This document shows positions 1 through 7,237 of a DNA stretch of 27,287 nt, one piece after another (the stretch's first letter is position 1; each line of letters opens with the position of its first letter). Where the stretch lies: assembly GCA_913775215.1 (NCBI GenBank), contig CAJYKO010000490.1:1-27287 (forward strand). The letters are read 5' to 3'. Made by a program: the position numbers and the translations under genes. The DNA comes from an uncultured Devosia sp. (GTDB lineage: Bacteria > Pseudomonadota > Alphaproteobacteria > Rhizobiales > Devosiaceae). The notes under the pieces are model-generated. The model had not been told where the DNA came from, ran no database searches, and saw only the letters and a list, made by a program, of their open reading frames with translations.

Positions 1-1
1 C

Positions 2-880
2 AAACGCGTCCGCGGTTCCTATTCGGGCGCTTTCGACAGGCTCAAGCAAAACGTCAACACCGTATCTGATCGTCTGACTGAAGTTGTCGGGCGCCTGCGT
101 CAAACCTCGCGGGGGGTCAAGAACGCGACCGGCGAGATCCTGGCTGGTGCCAATGACCTGTCTAGCCGCACGACCCGCCAGGCGGCGGCCATCGAGGAAA
201 CCTCGGCGGCGATGGAGCAGCTTTCCCAAACCGTCACCGAAAATGCCAGCCGCGCCAACACCGCCAGGCATCAATCTGTAAAACTGGCTGCAGAGGCCGA
301 GCAGACCGGTACGGTGATGGCCAGGGCCAATCTGGCCATGGACGAAATTTCGGCTGGATCGCGCAAGATATCAAACATTATCGGCATGATCGACGACATC
401 GCTTTCCAGACCAACCTTCTGGCGCTCAACGCTTCGGTGGAGGCAGCACGCGCAGGTGAAGCCGGCAAGGGGTTTGCTGTTGTCGCCGTGGAGGTCCGCC
501 GTCTGGCCCAATCTGCGGCGCAGGCATCTAGCGAGGTCAAAGCGCTGATCGAAGAATCCGCCAGCAAAGTCGACGGCGGCTCCAAGCTCGTTGCCGAAGC
601 CACGACGCGCCTCGGCACCATGGTGTCCGGGGTCCGCGATGCAGCCCAACTCGTCGAGGCTATTGCGGCGTCGAGCCAGGAACAATCGACCGCAATAAGC
701 GAAATCTCGGTCGCTGTGCGCCAGATGGATGAAATGACCCAGCAGAATGCCGCGCTTGTCGAACAAACCAATGCAGCCATAGAGCAGACAGAGGCCCAGG
801 CTATCGCTTTGGATCAGATCGTCGACGTTTTCACACTGGAGGCCCGCACTGGCGCGAGATCAGCTCGGCGCGCTGCTTGA
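2..880 (+). CDS. Methyl-accepting chemotaxis protein, C-terminal part (5' end outside window)
   Basis: The reading frame is open from the left edge, so at least 292 C-terminal residues of a chemoreceptor are present and the sensory and membrane parts lie outside. The highly conserved hairpin tip that contacts CheA and CheW is visible (IAFQTNLLALNASVEAARA), followed by AGKGFAVVAVEVRRLAQ. On both sides lie long helical heptad stretches rich in Ala, Glu and Gln (for example RQAAAIEETSAAMEQ and QNAALVEQTNAAIEQ), as expected for the cytoplasmic antiparallel coiled coil with its methylation helices. The protein ends in ARSARRAA, with no NWETF-type pentapeptide for docking CheR. The ligand cannot be told because the sensor domain is missing. 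An ATG at 212 is internal to the domain and is not the real start. Confidence 0.95.
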   Translation, partial: KRVRGSYSGAFDRLKQNVNTVSDRLTEVVGRLRQTSRGVKNATGEILAGANDLSSRTTRQAAAIEETSAAMEQLSQTVTENASRANTARHQSVKLAAEAEQTGTVMARANLAMDEISAGSRKISNIIGMIDDIAFQTNLLALNASVEAARAGEAGKGFAVVAVEVRRLAQSAAQASSEVKALIEESASKVDGGSKLVAEATTRLGTMVSGVRDAAQLVEAIAASSQEQSTAISEISVAVRQMDEMTQQNAALVEQTNAAIEQTEAQAIALDQIVDVFTLEARTGARSARRAA

Positions 881-892
881 GAAAATCGTAAA

Positions 893-923
893 GGCCGCGC
901 CACGCTCGCACCGTGCCGCGGCC
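893..923. terminator. GC-rich hairpin between convergent genes
   Basis: An 11-bp inverted repeat with one mismatch (GGCCGCGCCAC and GTGCCGCGGCC) flanks a 9-nt loop. It lies 12 nt after the chemoreceptor stop and 22 nt from the stop of the convergent TetR gene. There is no T-run on either side, so a role as a bidirectional terminator rests only on position and stem strength. Confidence 0.45.
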
Positions 924-945
924 CGCTTAGGCACTTGCAGGGAAT

Positions 946-1494
946 TTAAGTGGGAGCCTGGTCAACCAGTCGGGCGAGCACGGCTTCGATGTCGTCAAGA
1001 AAGCTGAACCAGGCCCCATCCTCGTCGATCCCGGCGATGCGCAATTGAAATAGTCCCTCAACCGCCAGAAACGCGACCCGTACGGCCTGCGCGTCTGGGT
1101 TGTCACCGGCAAACCTGTTGAACATGCCTTGGTACCAGGCGCGCGTTTCCTTGAGATTGTCCGGGTCCTGAATGTAAGCCAGCATCAACCCTGTCAGCTT
1201 TGCGTTCATCGCATCCTGCGATGACCGAGTGACCGCGATATAATGTCGGATGACCCCCAGAATGGTTTGATCGGGATTATCCTCGAGCATGGCATCGAAC
1301 TGGCTGGTCCAACGATCGACCAGCGCCCGCACCAGCTCGTCCTTTGACGCAAACGCATATTGCACCCCGCCCTTCGAGATATTCGCGGCCTGCGCCAGCG
1401 CATCGACCGTCAAGGCCTTCACACCATCGGTGCGCACGATCCCCTCTGCAAGTTCGAGCAGCTTTTCGCGCGTGATCGTCGGCTTCCTGCCCAT
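946..1494 (-). CDS. TetR/AcrR-family repressor, probably of the divergent SmvA-like pump (SmvR-like)
   Basis: This 182-residue protein has the usual TetR size. The N-terminal helix-turn-helix spans about residues 8-55: ITREKLLELAEGIVRTDG, then ALTVDALAQAANISKGGVQYAF, then a KDELVRAL helix. The remainder is a helical ligand-binding and dimerisation domain with several Trp and Phe residues, as in drug-sensing members. The gene is divergent from an SmvA-like efflux pump, with 83 bp between the two ATGs. That matches the known smvR-smvA arrangement of enterobacteria, where the repressor controls export of cationic biocides. A palindrome fit for its operator overlaps the candidate promoter (see 1523-1552). 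The family is certain from sequence; the SmvR role is inferred from the neighbour. Confidence 0.88.
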   Translation of the reverse strand: MGRKPTITREKLLELAEGIVRTDGVKALTVDALAQAANISKGGVQYAFASKDELVRALVDRWTSQFDAMLEDNPDQTILGVIRHYIAVTRSSQDAMNAKLTGLMLAYIQDPDNLKETRAWYQGMFNRFAGDNPDAQAVRVAFLAVEGLFQLRIAGIDEDGAWFSFLDDIEAVLARLVDQAPT

Positions 1495-1522
1495 TTTCTA
1501 TCGCTTCCCGCAAACTCGTGAA

Positions 1523-1552
1523 TTGAAATCCATACGTATGTATTTATATACG
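1523..1552 (+). promoter_or_regulatory. Candidate smvA-like promoter with overlapping TetR operator
   Basis: In the divergent 83-bp gap there is a -35-like TTGAAA (1523-1528) and, 16 bp later, a -10-like TATATA (1545-1550). An 18-bp imperfect palindrome, CGTATGTATTTATATACG (1535-1552, 7 of 9 pairs), covers the spacer and the -10. The perfect 10-bp palindrome CATACGTATG (1531-1540) overlaps it. Such placement suits a TetR dimer that blocks RNA polymerase, and also lies between the repressor and pump starts. Motif visible; function inferred. Confidence 0.5.
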
Positions 1553-1577
1553 GACGCTCGATAGCGTCAGGTGTTGT

Positions 1578-3098
1578 ATGTCTATGCCCCACCCCGATCC
1601 GAAGCGTTGGCTTGTCCTCGTCGCCGTCATGCTGGCTTTCTTGCCCGTCGTGCTCGACATGACCATTCTCCATGTCGCGGTGCCCACTCTGACCCAGGCG
1701 CTTCGCGCCTCGAGTACCGAGGTCTTGTGGATCATCGACATTTATCCCCTGCTGATGGCCGGCCTATTAGTACCTATGGGCACACTGGCAGACCGCATCG
1801 GTAACCGGAAAATTCTTCTTACGGGCCTTATGATCTTCGGCTTTGCCTCGGTCGCAGCCGCCTTTGCCCAAAGCGCTGCCATGCTGATCGGCGCCCGTAT
1901 CCTGCTCGCTCTGGGCGGCTCGATGATCATGCCCTGCGTTCTTGGCATTATTCGCCGCACCTTTGAAGACCCGAAGGAGCGCGCCATCGCTTTGGGGCTT
2001 TGGGGCACGGTCGGTTCGGCTGGTGCCGCGATCGGACCACTGGTCGGTGGCGGCCTGCTTGAACATTTCTGGTGGGGCTCGGTCTTTCTGATCAACGTCC
2101 CCGTCATGGCCGTCGTCGTTGCCGCGTGTTTTGTCCTCCTGCCAAGGGTTGAGCAAACCACACAGGGCAAATGGGCCATCGGCCAGGCCTTGCTCCTCAT
2201 CGCAGGCATGATCTCGGTTGTTTATGGCATCAAGGCCGGTTTCGGCGCCAAGCTGCCGCTTGCTTTTGCGTTTGGCATCGTCGCTATCGGTCTCGGCCTT
2301 CTCCTCGCCTTCGCCCGCCAGCAATTGCGCTCGGCAGAGCCGATGCTCGACCTCTCGCTTTTCTCGCATCCCGCCATCGTTGCCGGCATGATAATGGCCA
2401 TCGTCGCCACCAGCTCCCTTGCCGGCGTCGAGCTGACCCTAGCGCAAGAACTGCAATATGTGCTCGACAAAACCCCACTTCAGGCTGGCCTTTTCATGAT
2501 CCCGATCATGGCGGCCTCTGCCGTGGGCGGCCCGATTGCTGGCTTCCTCTCTAACCGGTTCGGCCTTCGTCTCGTCGCCAGTTCGTCGCTGCTGCTCTCG
2601 GCGGCGTCTCTGGCCATGCTCGGCGCGAGCAACTTCCATGATCCAGGCGTCGCGGTGCCCGCACTTCTAGCGCTACTGGGCCTGACACTCAGCATCGGGC
2701 TGACTGCATCCTCGATCGCCATCATGGGGTCCGTGGAAGCCAACAAGGGCGGTGCGGCTGGCTCGCTCGAAGCCACGGGCTACGAGCTTGGCACAGGGCT
2801 CGGCATCACACTCTTCGGCGTTTTCATGTCGAGCGTCTACGCCCGCTCGATGGTCCTACCGGCCGATCTTGCTGCAACACTCGGCGAAGAGGCCAGCCGC
2901 TCCATCGGCGACACTTATCTCGTCGCCCAGAGCCTACCTTCCGATCAGGCGAGTGCCCTCATCAATGCGGGCAAGGCGGCTTTCACGGCCACCCACTCTG
3001 TGCTGCTCTCGACAGCGTCGGGCCTGATCTTCTGCCTTGCCCTACTCGTCTTCTTCATGCTCGCCAAATACCGCGCGGCCACAGCAGCAGCACACTGA
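1578..3098 (+). CDS. MFS multidrug efflux pump, SmvA-like (DHA2, 14 TM)
   Basis: This 506-residue inner-membrane proton antiporter has the length and hydrophobic pattern of the 14-helix DHA2 drug exporters. The start resembles enterobacterial SmvA closely: LDMTILHVAVPTL in helix 1, then LWIIDIYPLLMAGLLVPMG and the loop 2-3 motif A at GTLADRIGNRK (residues 69-78). The helix 5 antiporter motif region reads LWGTVGSAGAAIGPLVGG. SmvA exports quaternary ammonium compounds, chlorhexidine and dyes; the substrate here is inferred from that likeness and from the divergent TetR gene. Start: ATG 1578 has only a weak upstream CAGG, and ATG 1584 in the same frame is possible. Its TGA stop directly abuts the stop of the convergent LysR gene, so no separate terminator fits between them. 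Confidence 0.9.
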   Translation: MSMPHPDPKRWLVLVAVMLAFLPVVLDMTILHVAVPTLTQALRASSTEVLWIIDIYPLLMAGLLVPMGTLADRIGNRKILLTGLMIFGFASVAAAFAQSAAMLIGARILLALGGSMIMPCVLGIIRRTFEDPKERAIALGLWGTVGSAGAAIGPLVGGGLLEHFWWGSVFLINVPVMAVVVAACFVLLPRVEQTTQGKWAIGQALLLIAGMISVVYGIKAGFGAKLPLAFAFGIVAIGLGLLLAFARQQLRSAEPMLDLSLFSHPAIVAGMIMAIVATSSLAGVELTLAQELQYVLDKTPLQAGLFMIPIMAASAVGGPIAGFLSNRFGLRLVASSSLLLSAASLAMLGASNFHDPGVAVPALLALLGLTLSIGLTASSIAIMGSVEANKGGAAGSLEATGYELGTGLGITLFGVFMSSVYARSMVLPADLAATLGEEASRSIGDTYLVAQSLPSDQASALINAGKAAFTATHSVLLSTASGLIFCLALLVFFMLAKYRAATAAAH

Positions 3099-3989
3099 TC
3101 AACGTATTCGCAGCGCCTCGATCAGCGCCCGCAGAGCCGGTGGCGATTGTCGCCGGCTGGGATGATAGAGATAGCACCCCGGAAAACTCGGGCACCACTC
3201 GTCGAGCACCTGGACGAGCCGCCCGGTAGCGAGATCATCGGCGACCTCTTCTTCCATGATGTAGCCAAGCCCCACCCCGGCCCGGATCGCCGCAGCGGCC
3301 AATGCGCCGTCGTTGACCACTAACGGGCCGGAGGTCAGAACCTTGATATCCTTGCCGTCCACGCGGAATTCCCAAGGCAGGAGACCACCTGAGGTCGTCA
3401 GCCGATAACCGATGCATTCATGCCGGTCGAGATCGTAGGGCGATACTGGCGGCGCTATGCGCGAAAAATAGTCCGGCGTGCCGACCACGATTGTTCTGAG
3501 ATCTGGTCCAACCCGCACCGCCACCATGTCCTTATCGAGCGTTTCCCCAAAGCGAATACCTGCATCGAAGCCGGCCGCAACGATATCGACGAGTGCATCC
3601 TCGATCTGGACTTCCACCCGAATGCCAGGATTGGCGAGTAGAAAGGCTGGTAGTTTCGGCTCAAGGATTTTTTGGGCCACCCATCCAAATGTGGTGATCC
3701 GAACTTTACCGGTTGGGCTGCCTCGCCAGTCATCAAGCCCCTGCAAGCCTTCTTCGATGCTTTGGAGCGCCGGCCCAAGCGTTGCAAGCAGATGCGCCCC
3801 GGCTTCAGTCGGCGCCACGCTCCTTGTGGTTCGGGACAAGAGCCTGACGCCCAGCCTCGTTTCGAGCCCACGCATGGCATGGCTCAGCGCCGAGGTCGAC
3901 ATGCCAAGAATTGAAGCGGCACGCGTGAAACTGCCTTCGCGTGCAATGACGACGAAGGTGGAAAGATCATTGAGTTGATTGCGGTCCAT
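3099..3989 (-). CDS. LysR-family transcriptional regulator (CrgA/PBP2-like group)
   Basis: This 296-residue protein has the standard LysR layout. A winged helix-turn-helix occupies residues 1-60 (LSTFVVIAREGSFTRAA, LGMSTSALSHAMRGLE, RLLSRTTRSVAPTEAG). A linker helix follows, and a two-lobed periplasmic-binding-protein-like effector domain starts at about residue 92 (GKVRITTFGWVAQKILEPKL). Phrases such as FDAGIRFGE and the later YHPSRRQSPPALRALIEAL tail are typical of the CrgA-like subgroup. The gene is divergent from an aldo/keto reductase whose chosen ATG lies 99 bp away, so that reductase is the likely target. Effector unknown. Its stop codon touches the stop of the efflux pump gene. Confidence 0.92.
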   Translation of the reverse strand: MDRNQLNDLSTFVVIAREGSFTRAASILGMSTSALSHAMRGLETRLGVRLLSRTTRSVAPTEAGAHLLATLGPALQSIEEGLQGLDDWRGSPTGKVRITTFGWVAQKILEPKLPAFLLANPGIRVEVQIEDALVDIVAAGFDAGIRFGETLDKDMVAVRVGPDLRTIVVGTPDYFSRIAPPVSPYDLDRHECIGYRLTTSGGLLPWEFRVDGKDIKVLTSGPLVVNDGALAAAAIRAGVGLGYIMEEEVADDLATGRLVQVLDEWCPSFPGCYLYHPSRRQSPPALRALIEALRIR

Positions 3990-4004
3990 TATTGAATTTT
4001 GCTC

Positions 4005-4029
4005 ACAAGCTCATCCCGCCGACAAGCTC
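4005..4029. repeat. 8-bp direct repeat in the LysR/aldo-keto reductase divergent region
   Basis: ACAAGCTC occurs at 4005-4012 and again at 4022-4029, 17 bp apart start to start, in the only intergenic DNA shared by the LysR regulator and the reductase. It could be a pair of regulator half-sites on one helix face, but LysR sites are usually inverted T-N11-A motifs, so this is weak. Confidence 0.25.
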
Positions 4030-4088
4030 TAATGCGCGATGCTCCTGCGGCCTATTTCTGCTGCACCGGCATCGGAAAGGACCGCAAA

Positions 4089-5192
4089 ATGAGCATGACC
4101 AACTATCGTACACTTGGAAAATCCGGCCTGATCGTGAGCCCGCTTGCCCTTGGCGCAATGACCTTTGGGACCGATCGGTGGGGCGCCGACGAAGCCACCT
4201 CCCGTGCCATCTTCGACGCTTATGTCGAGGCCGGCGGCAATTTCGTCGACACCGCCGATATTTATTCAGGCGGCCAGAGCGAAACCATGCTCGGCAGTTT
4301 TATCAGCGATCGCAATCTGCGCGATCACCTCGTTCTTGCGACCAAGTTCGGCTTCTCCCGTGAACAGGGCACCCCGCTTACTGGTGGGAATGGCCGCAAG
4401 AATATCCGCACCGCGCTGGAAGTCTCGCTCAAACGTCTCGGCACGGATTATGTCGACCTTTACTGGATGCACGTCTGGGACCGCACAACGCCTGCGGAGG
4501 AAGTTCTCGCCGCCATCGCCGATGCCATCCGTTCCGGCAAGATACTGCACTACGGCTTTTCCAATACGCCATCCTGGTATGTCGCAAGGATTGCAACGCT
4601 CGCCGAAGCCCATGGCCTCCCCAAGCCCATCGGTCTTCAATATTCCTATTCGCTGATCGATCGCGGCGTCGAACTCGACATCTTGCCTGCAGCGAACGAG
4701 TTCGGCCTTGGCCTCGTGCCCTGGAGCCCGCTGGGCGCCGGTCTTCTCACCGGCAAATATGGTCGCGAAAAGATTGCCGAGGCCAGTCGTGCGCCCTCTA
4801 TGCCCGATGGCTCAGCCGATACTACCGCGACTGAAGGCCGCCTCAACGGCGACAATCCCTTTGGCGGCATGCTCTTTACCGAGCGCAATTTCGACATCGT
4901 CGACGCTGTTCGCGCCGTTTCCGAGGAAACGGGGAAAACCATGGCGCAGGTCGCCCTTTCCTGGGTCGCCGCCCGTCCTGGCATTGCTTCAGTCCTGATC
5001 GGCGCAAGCCGTACCGACCAGCTTGTCCAGAACATCGCCTCGCTGGAACTGACCCTGACGGAGGACCACCTCAACCGCCTGGAAGCGGCTACCGCCATGG
5101 AACTCGCAAGCCCCTATTTCATCTTCCAGCTCCCGCGCCAGGCCTTCTTTGGCGGCCAATCTGTATCGCCCTGGGCGACGCGCCTGGCTTAA
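4089..5192 (+). CDS. NADPH-dependent aldo/keto reductase
   Basis: This 367-residue cytosolic oxidoreductase has the (beta/alpha)8 aldo/keto reductase fold, which reduces carbonyls with NAD(P)H. The catalytic tetrad is visible: Asp54 and Tyr59 in NFVDTADIYSGGQSE, Lys86 in LATKFGFS and His128 in LYWMHVWD. The cofactor end is also present (GIASVLIGASRTDQL). I chose ATG 4089 because GGAAAGGA sits 7 nt upstream and the protein then begins MSMTNYRTLGKSGLIVSPLALG, as the family does. The frame runs open to 3999, but that extension looks unlike coding sequence of the family. The gene is divergent from a LysR regulator, as is common for stress- or substrate-induced reductases. The substrate cannot be told. 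Confidence 0.93.
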   Translation: MSMTNYRTLGKSGLIVSPLALGAMTFGTDRWGADEATSRAIFDAYVEAGGNFVDTADIYSGGQSETMLGSFISDRNLRDHLVLATKFGFSREQGTPLTGGNGRKNIRTALEVSLKRLGTDYVDLYWMHVWDRTTPAEEVLAAIADAIRSGKILHYGFSNTPSWYVARIATLAEAHGLPKPIGLQYSYSLIDRGVELDILPAANEFGLGLVPWSPLGAGLLTGKYGREKIAEASRAPSMPDGSADTTATEGRLNGDNPFGGMLFTERNFDIVDAVRAVSEETGKTMAQVALSWVAARPGIASVLIGASRTDQLVQNIASLELTLTEDHLNRLEAATAMELASPYFIFQLPRQAFFGGQSVSPWATRLA

Positions 5193-5201
5193 CGAATGCA
5201 G

Positions 5202-5226
5202 TTGGCGGCGGTCCCTCCGCCGCCAA
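5202..5226 (+). terminator. Strong hairpin after the aldo/keto reductase
   Basis: A perfect 10-bp inverted repeat (TTGGCGGCGG and CCGCCGCCAA) with a 5-nt TCCCT loop begins 9 nt after the reductase stop. It lacks a following T-run, so it may act as a GC-rich terminator or an mRNA-end stabiliser. Confidence 0.6.
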
Positions 5227-5245
5227 GCTGTTCAAGTCTGCAACG

Positions 5246-5261
5246 CTATCCCGCCGGATAG
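5246..5261 (+). other. Small hairpin upstream of the phosphodiester glycosidase gene
   Basis: Perfect 6-bp arms CTATCC and GGATAG close a CGCC tetraloop, 48 nt before the next start codon. It may be part of the 5' leader of that gene or an end structure of the preceding transcript. No function can be assigned. Confidence 0.35.
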
Positions 5262-5309
5262 GATGAGCCAAGGCTTGCCCCGCCTGGCCGATCGGGCGAC
5301 ACTGCGGCA

Positions 5310-6107
5310 ATGACTGATTTTCTCTATTCCAGCCGCGCGGCGCTGACCTTTTCCGCTTTCGCGCTCGCCGTCTTCGCTGCTCCCACTGCCGCTCAGGCGG
5401 ACGAGGTATGCCATGCGGTCGACTACAACGACGCCGCTTATGTGGTTTGCGATTTCGACAATTCCGCCGATCTCGGGCTTCACTGGACGGGCACCGATGG
5501 CCAGCCCTATCGCGCCTTTTCCGCCCTCGCCGCTGCCGAGGCCGCCGAAGGCCGCGATCTCCGCTTTGCCCTCAATGCGGGCATGTATGACACCGATTTT
5601 CGCCCCATGGGCCTTTATGCAGAAAGCGGGGAAGAGAAGACCCGGCTCAATACCAAGAGCGTCAGCGGCGACAAGGGACCGGTGCCCAACTTCTACAAGT
5701 CACCCAACGGCGTCTTCTACGTCGACCCCGAGGGAAAGGCAGCCGTGGTTACCACCGACACCTTCGCGGCGGCAAAGCCAGAAACTCGCATCGCAACCCA
5801 ATCCGGCCCGCTTCTGGTCATGGATGGCGCACTCAATCCCATTCTCATCCCCGGTTCGAGCGACCGCAATCGCCGCAGTGCCATCGGCGTTTGCGGCAAT
5901 GGCATGGTGCGCCTCGCCATTAGCGACACGCGCGTCAACTTCTATGATCTCGCGCAGCTCTTCCGCGAGCATCTCGCCTGCCCGGACGTGCTCTATCTCG
6001 ATGGCGGTCGCGGCACCGGTATCTACCTGCCCGAGATGAAGCGCAATGACATCTCTTGGCACGGTGGCTTCGGCCCGATGTTCAGCTATTCGGTGCCAAA
6101 GCCTTAA
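5310..6107 (+). CDS. Secreted phosphodiester glycosidase-domain protein (NAGPA/DUF2233 family)
   Basis: This 265-residue protein starts with a signal peptide: a hydrophobic stretch ALTFSAFALAVFAAPTA ending in AQA at residue 30, a good signal peptidase I site, so it is probably periplasmic. The mature part matches the phosphodiester glycosidase domain shared by human uncovering enzyme (NAGPA) and bacterial YigE-like proteins. Family blocks seen are FALNAGMYDTDFRPMGLY, NFYKSPNGVFYVD, QSGPLLVMDG, RRSAIGVCGNG, LYLDGGRGTGIY and a GPMFSY end. Members hydrolyse sugar phosphodiesters, but the bacterial substrate is mostly unknown. No Shine-Dalgarno sequence is evident before ATG 5310; the start is supported by the signal peptide. 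The gene stands alone, convergent with a DedA gene. Confidence 0.85.
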   Translation: MTDFLYSSRAALTFSAFALAVFAAPTAAQADEVCHAVDYNDAAYVVCDFDNSADLGLHWTGTDGQPYRAFSALAAAEAAEGRDLRFALNAGMYDTDFRPMGLYAESGEEKTRLNTKSVSGDKGPVPNFYKSPNGVFYVDPEGKAAVVTTDTFAAAKPETRIATQSGPLLVMDGALNPILIPGSSDRNRRSAIGVCGNGMVRLAISDTRVNFYDLAQLFREHLACPDVLYLDGGRGTGIYLPEMKRNDISWHGGFGPMFSYSVPKP

Positions 6108-6109
6108 AA

Positions 6110-6211
6110 CATGTCTCCCGAAAGTGAGCACCAGTTTCGGGAAAAAGACATGCGCAAAAACAAACAACTAAAGCGCCAAGAGCGACTTTGAAAGATCGCG
6201 ACGCGTTTTAG
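6110..6211. repeat. Composite intergenic palindrome resembling the Rhizobiales short repeat
   Basis: The first half is nested inverted repeats: CATGTCT/AGACATG outside and CCCGAAA/TTTCGGG inside (6110-6152), followed by an AAAAACAAA segment. The second half has CTAAAGCGC (6168-6176) facing CGCGTTTTAG (6202-6211). From memory, this order of a cccgaaa...ttcggg stem, an aaaacaaa stretch and a ctaaagcgc...gcg segment matches short repeats scattered between genes in Rhizobiales genomes. It fills the gap between two convergent genes and reaches over the stop codon of the DedA gene, so it could also end both transcripts. Only one copy was seen in this window. Confidence 0.6.
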
Positions 6212-6906
6212 TGGCTGGGGCGCTGCCCCCAGCGCGCCTGCAGCGAGCGGCCGAAACCGCCCATGACGGGCGCGAAGAACAGCACGATTGTCTTGAAATA
6301 GTGGATCAAAAGGAACAGCGCCGTCAGCACGATGGCGCCGACGATGATCACGAGTTCCAGCGATAGCCCGATCGATTTGAGCCAGGCCGTCAGCAACATG
6401 CCCGGCAGGATATGCGCCGCCGCCCAGGCAAAGGCCGAGGTGACGTTGATGATGGAAAACCAGCGATAGGGCATACCCATCATCCCGGCAATCCCCGGCA
6501 CCACAGCCTTCACGCCAGGAATGAAGCGCCCGATGAACACCGACTTGCCGCCATGTTTGGCGAAGAAGGCTTCGCCGCGCTCAAGCAGATCGAGATAGTT
6601 CCGAAAGGGCCAGATGGTCTTGATCCGGTCCTTGAGCGCAAAGCCGACCGTGTAGGAGATCGCGTCCCCGATCACTGCGCCCAGCACGGCGGCAAAATAG
6701 ATTTCCCAGAACGGTAGCTTACCCGTCGCGATGATCCCGCCCACCAGCAGCAGCACCGGCGTCGAGGGCACGAAGAGCCCCAGGATGAACACCGCTTCAC
6801 CGATGGCAACGAAAAAAATGAACGCGATCGAGAGCCAGAAATTGTCCGAAACGGAATTGAGCAGCGTTTCGAGCCAAAGCGAAATGGAATGCAAGAAATT
6901 GATCAT
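6208..6906 (-). CDS. DedA-family inner-membrane protein (VTT/SNARE-associated domain)
   Basis: This 232-residue, strongly hydrophobic protein has about five to six membrane segments. The DedA signature blocks are present: FIFFVAIGEAVFILGLFVPS with an acidic residue in the re-entrant region, GAVIGDAISYTVGFALKDR, FFAKHGGKSVFIGRFIPGVK and VVPGIAGMMGMPYRWF, with the conserved FIGRFIPGVK arginine and proline. Family members help flip undecaprenyl phosphate or phospholipids and support membrane potential and envelope stress tolerance. Which lipid is moved cannot be told. The gene is alone and divergent from the molybdopterin oxidoreductase gene. I saw no good Shine-Dalgarno sequence; the leader on the coding strand is pyrimidine-rich. 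Confidence 0.9.
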   Translation of the reverse strand: MINFLHSISLWLETLLNSVSDNFWLSIAFIFFVAIGEAVFILGLFVPSTPVLLLVGGIIATGKLPFWEIYFAAVLGAVIGDAISYTVGFALKDRIKTIWPFRNYLDLLERGEAFFAKHGGKSVFIGRFIPGVKAVVPGIAGMMGMPYRWFSIINVTSAFAWAAAHILPGMLLTAWLKSIGLSLELVIIVGAIVLTALFLLIHYFKTIVLFFAPVMGGFGRSLQARWGQRPSH

Positions 6907-7237
6907 AGGGGCGATAGAGCCGTAAGGGTAAGAAGAGGAGGAAGAAAGGTCGCGCCAGCTGTGAGCCGACTTTGGAATTCGCTAGCGGCTGGACGCCTCA
7001 CTCGATCACCCCATTCACTCCACCACCATGCTGGCGCGGAACTGCCCTAAGACTATCCTGACCAAGGCGCAAATAGCCAGCGCACAAGTAAAACCAGCTG
7101 ATGACAAAAGGGCGACTGTCGCCAGGCTGCATCAGGTCTTCGCGATAAGCGGAACAATCCCGCACCCCTTCCATTCCTCCTCCAGTCTCAAATCCATGGC
7201 GAACCCATCGCCATTTGCCGAGGAGCGCGAGCACCGC
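6907..7237. other. Divergent intergenic region between the DedA and oxidoreductase genes
   Basis: About 330 bases without a convincing gene. It contains a 24-nt purine-only-like tract near 6926-6949 (mostly GGAAGAAG) and a short AGCCG...CGGCT inverted repeat near 6962-6988. The plus-strand frame of the oxidoreductase stays open back to an ATG at 7028, but that extension has no likeness to the family. I could not identify a clear promoter. Confidence 0.5.

Noticed and set aside
7028..7237. N-terminal extension of the oxidoreductase to ATG 7028
   Set aside because: The added 70 residues do not resemble the family N-terminus, which begins at the ATG at 7238 with AGGAG upstream. A start at 7196 cannot be fully excluded.
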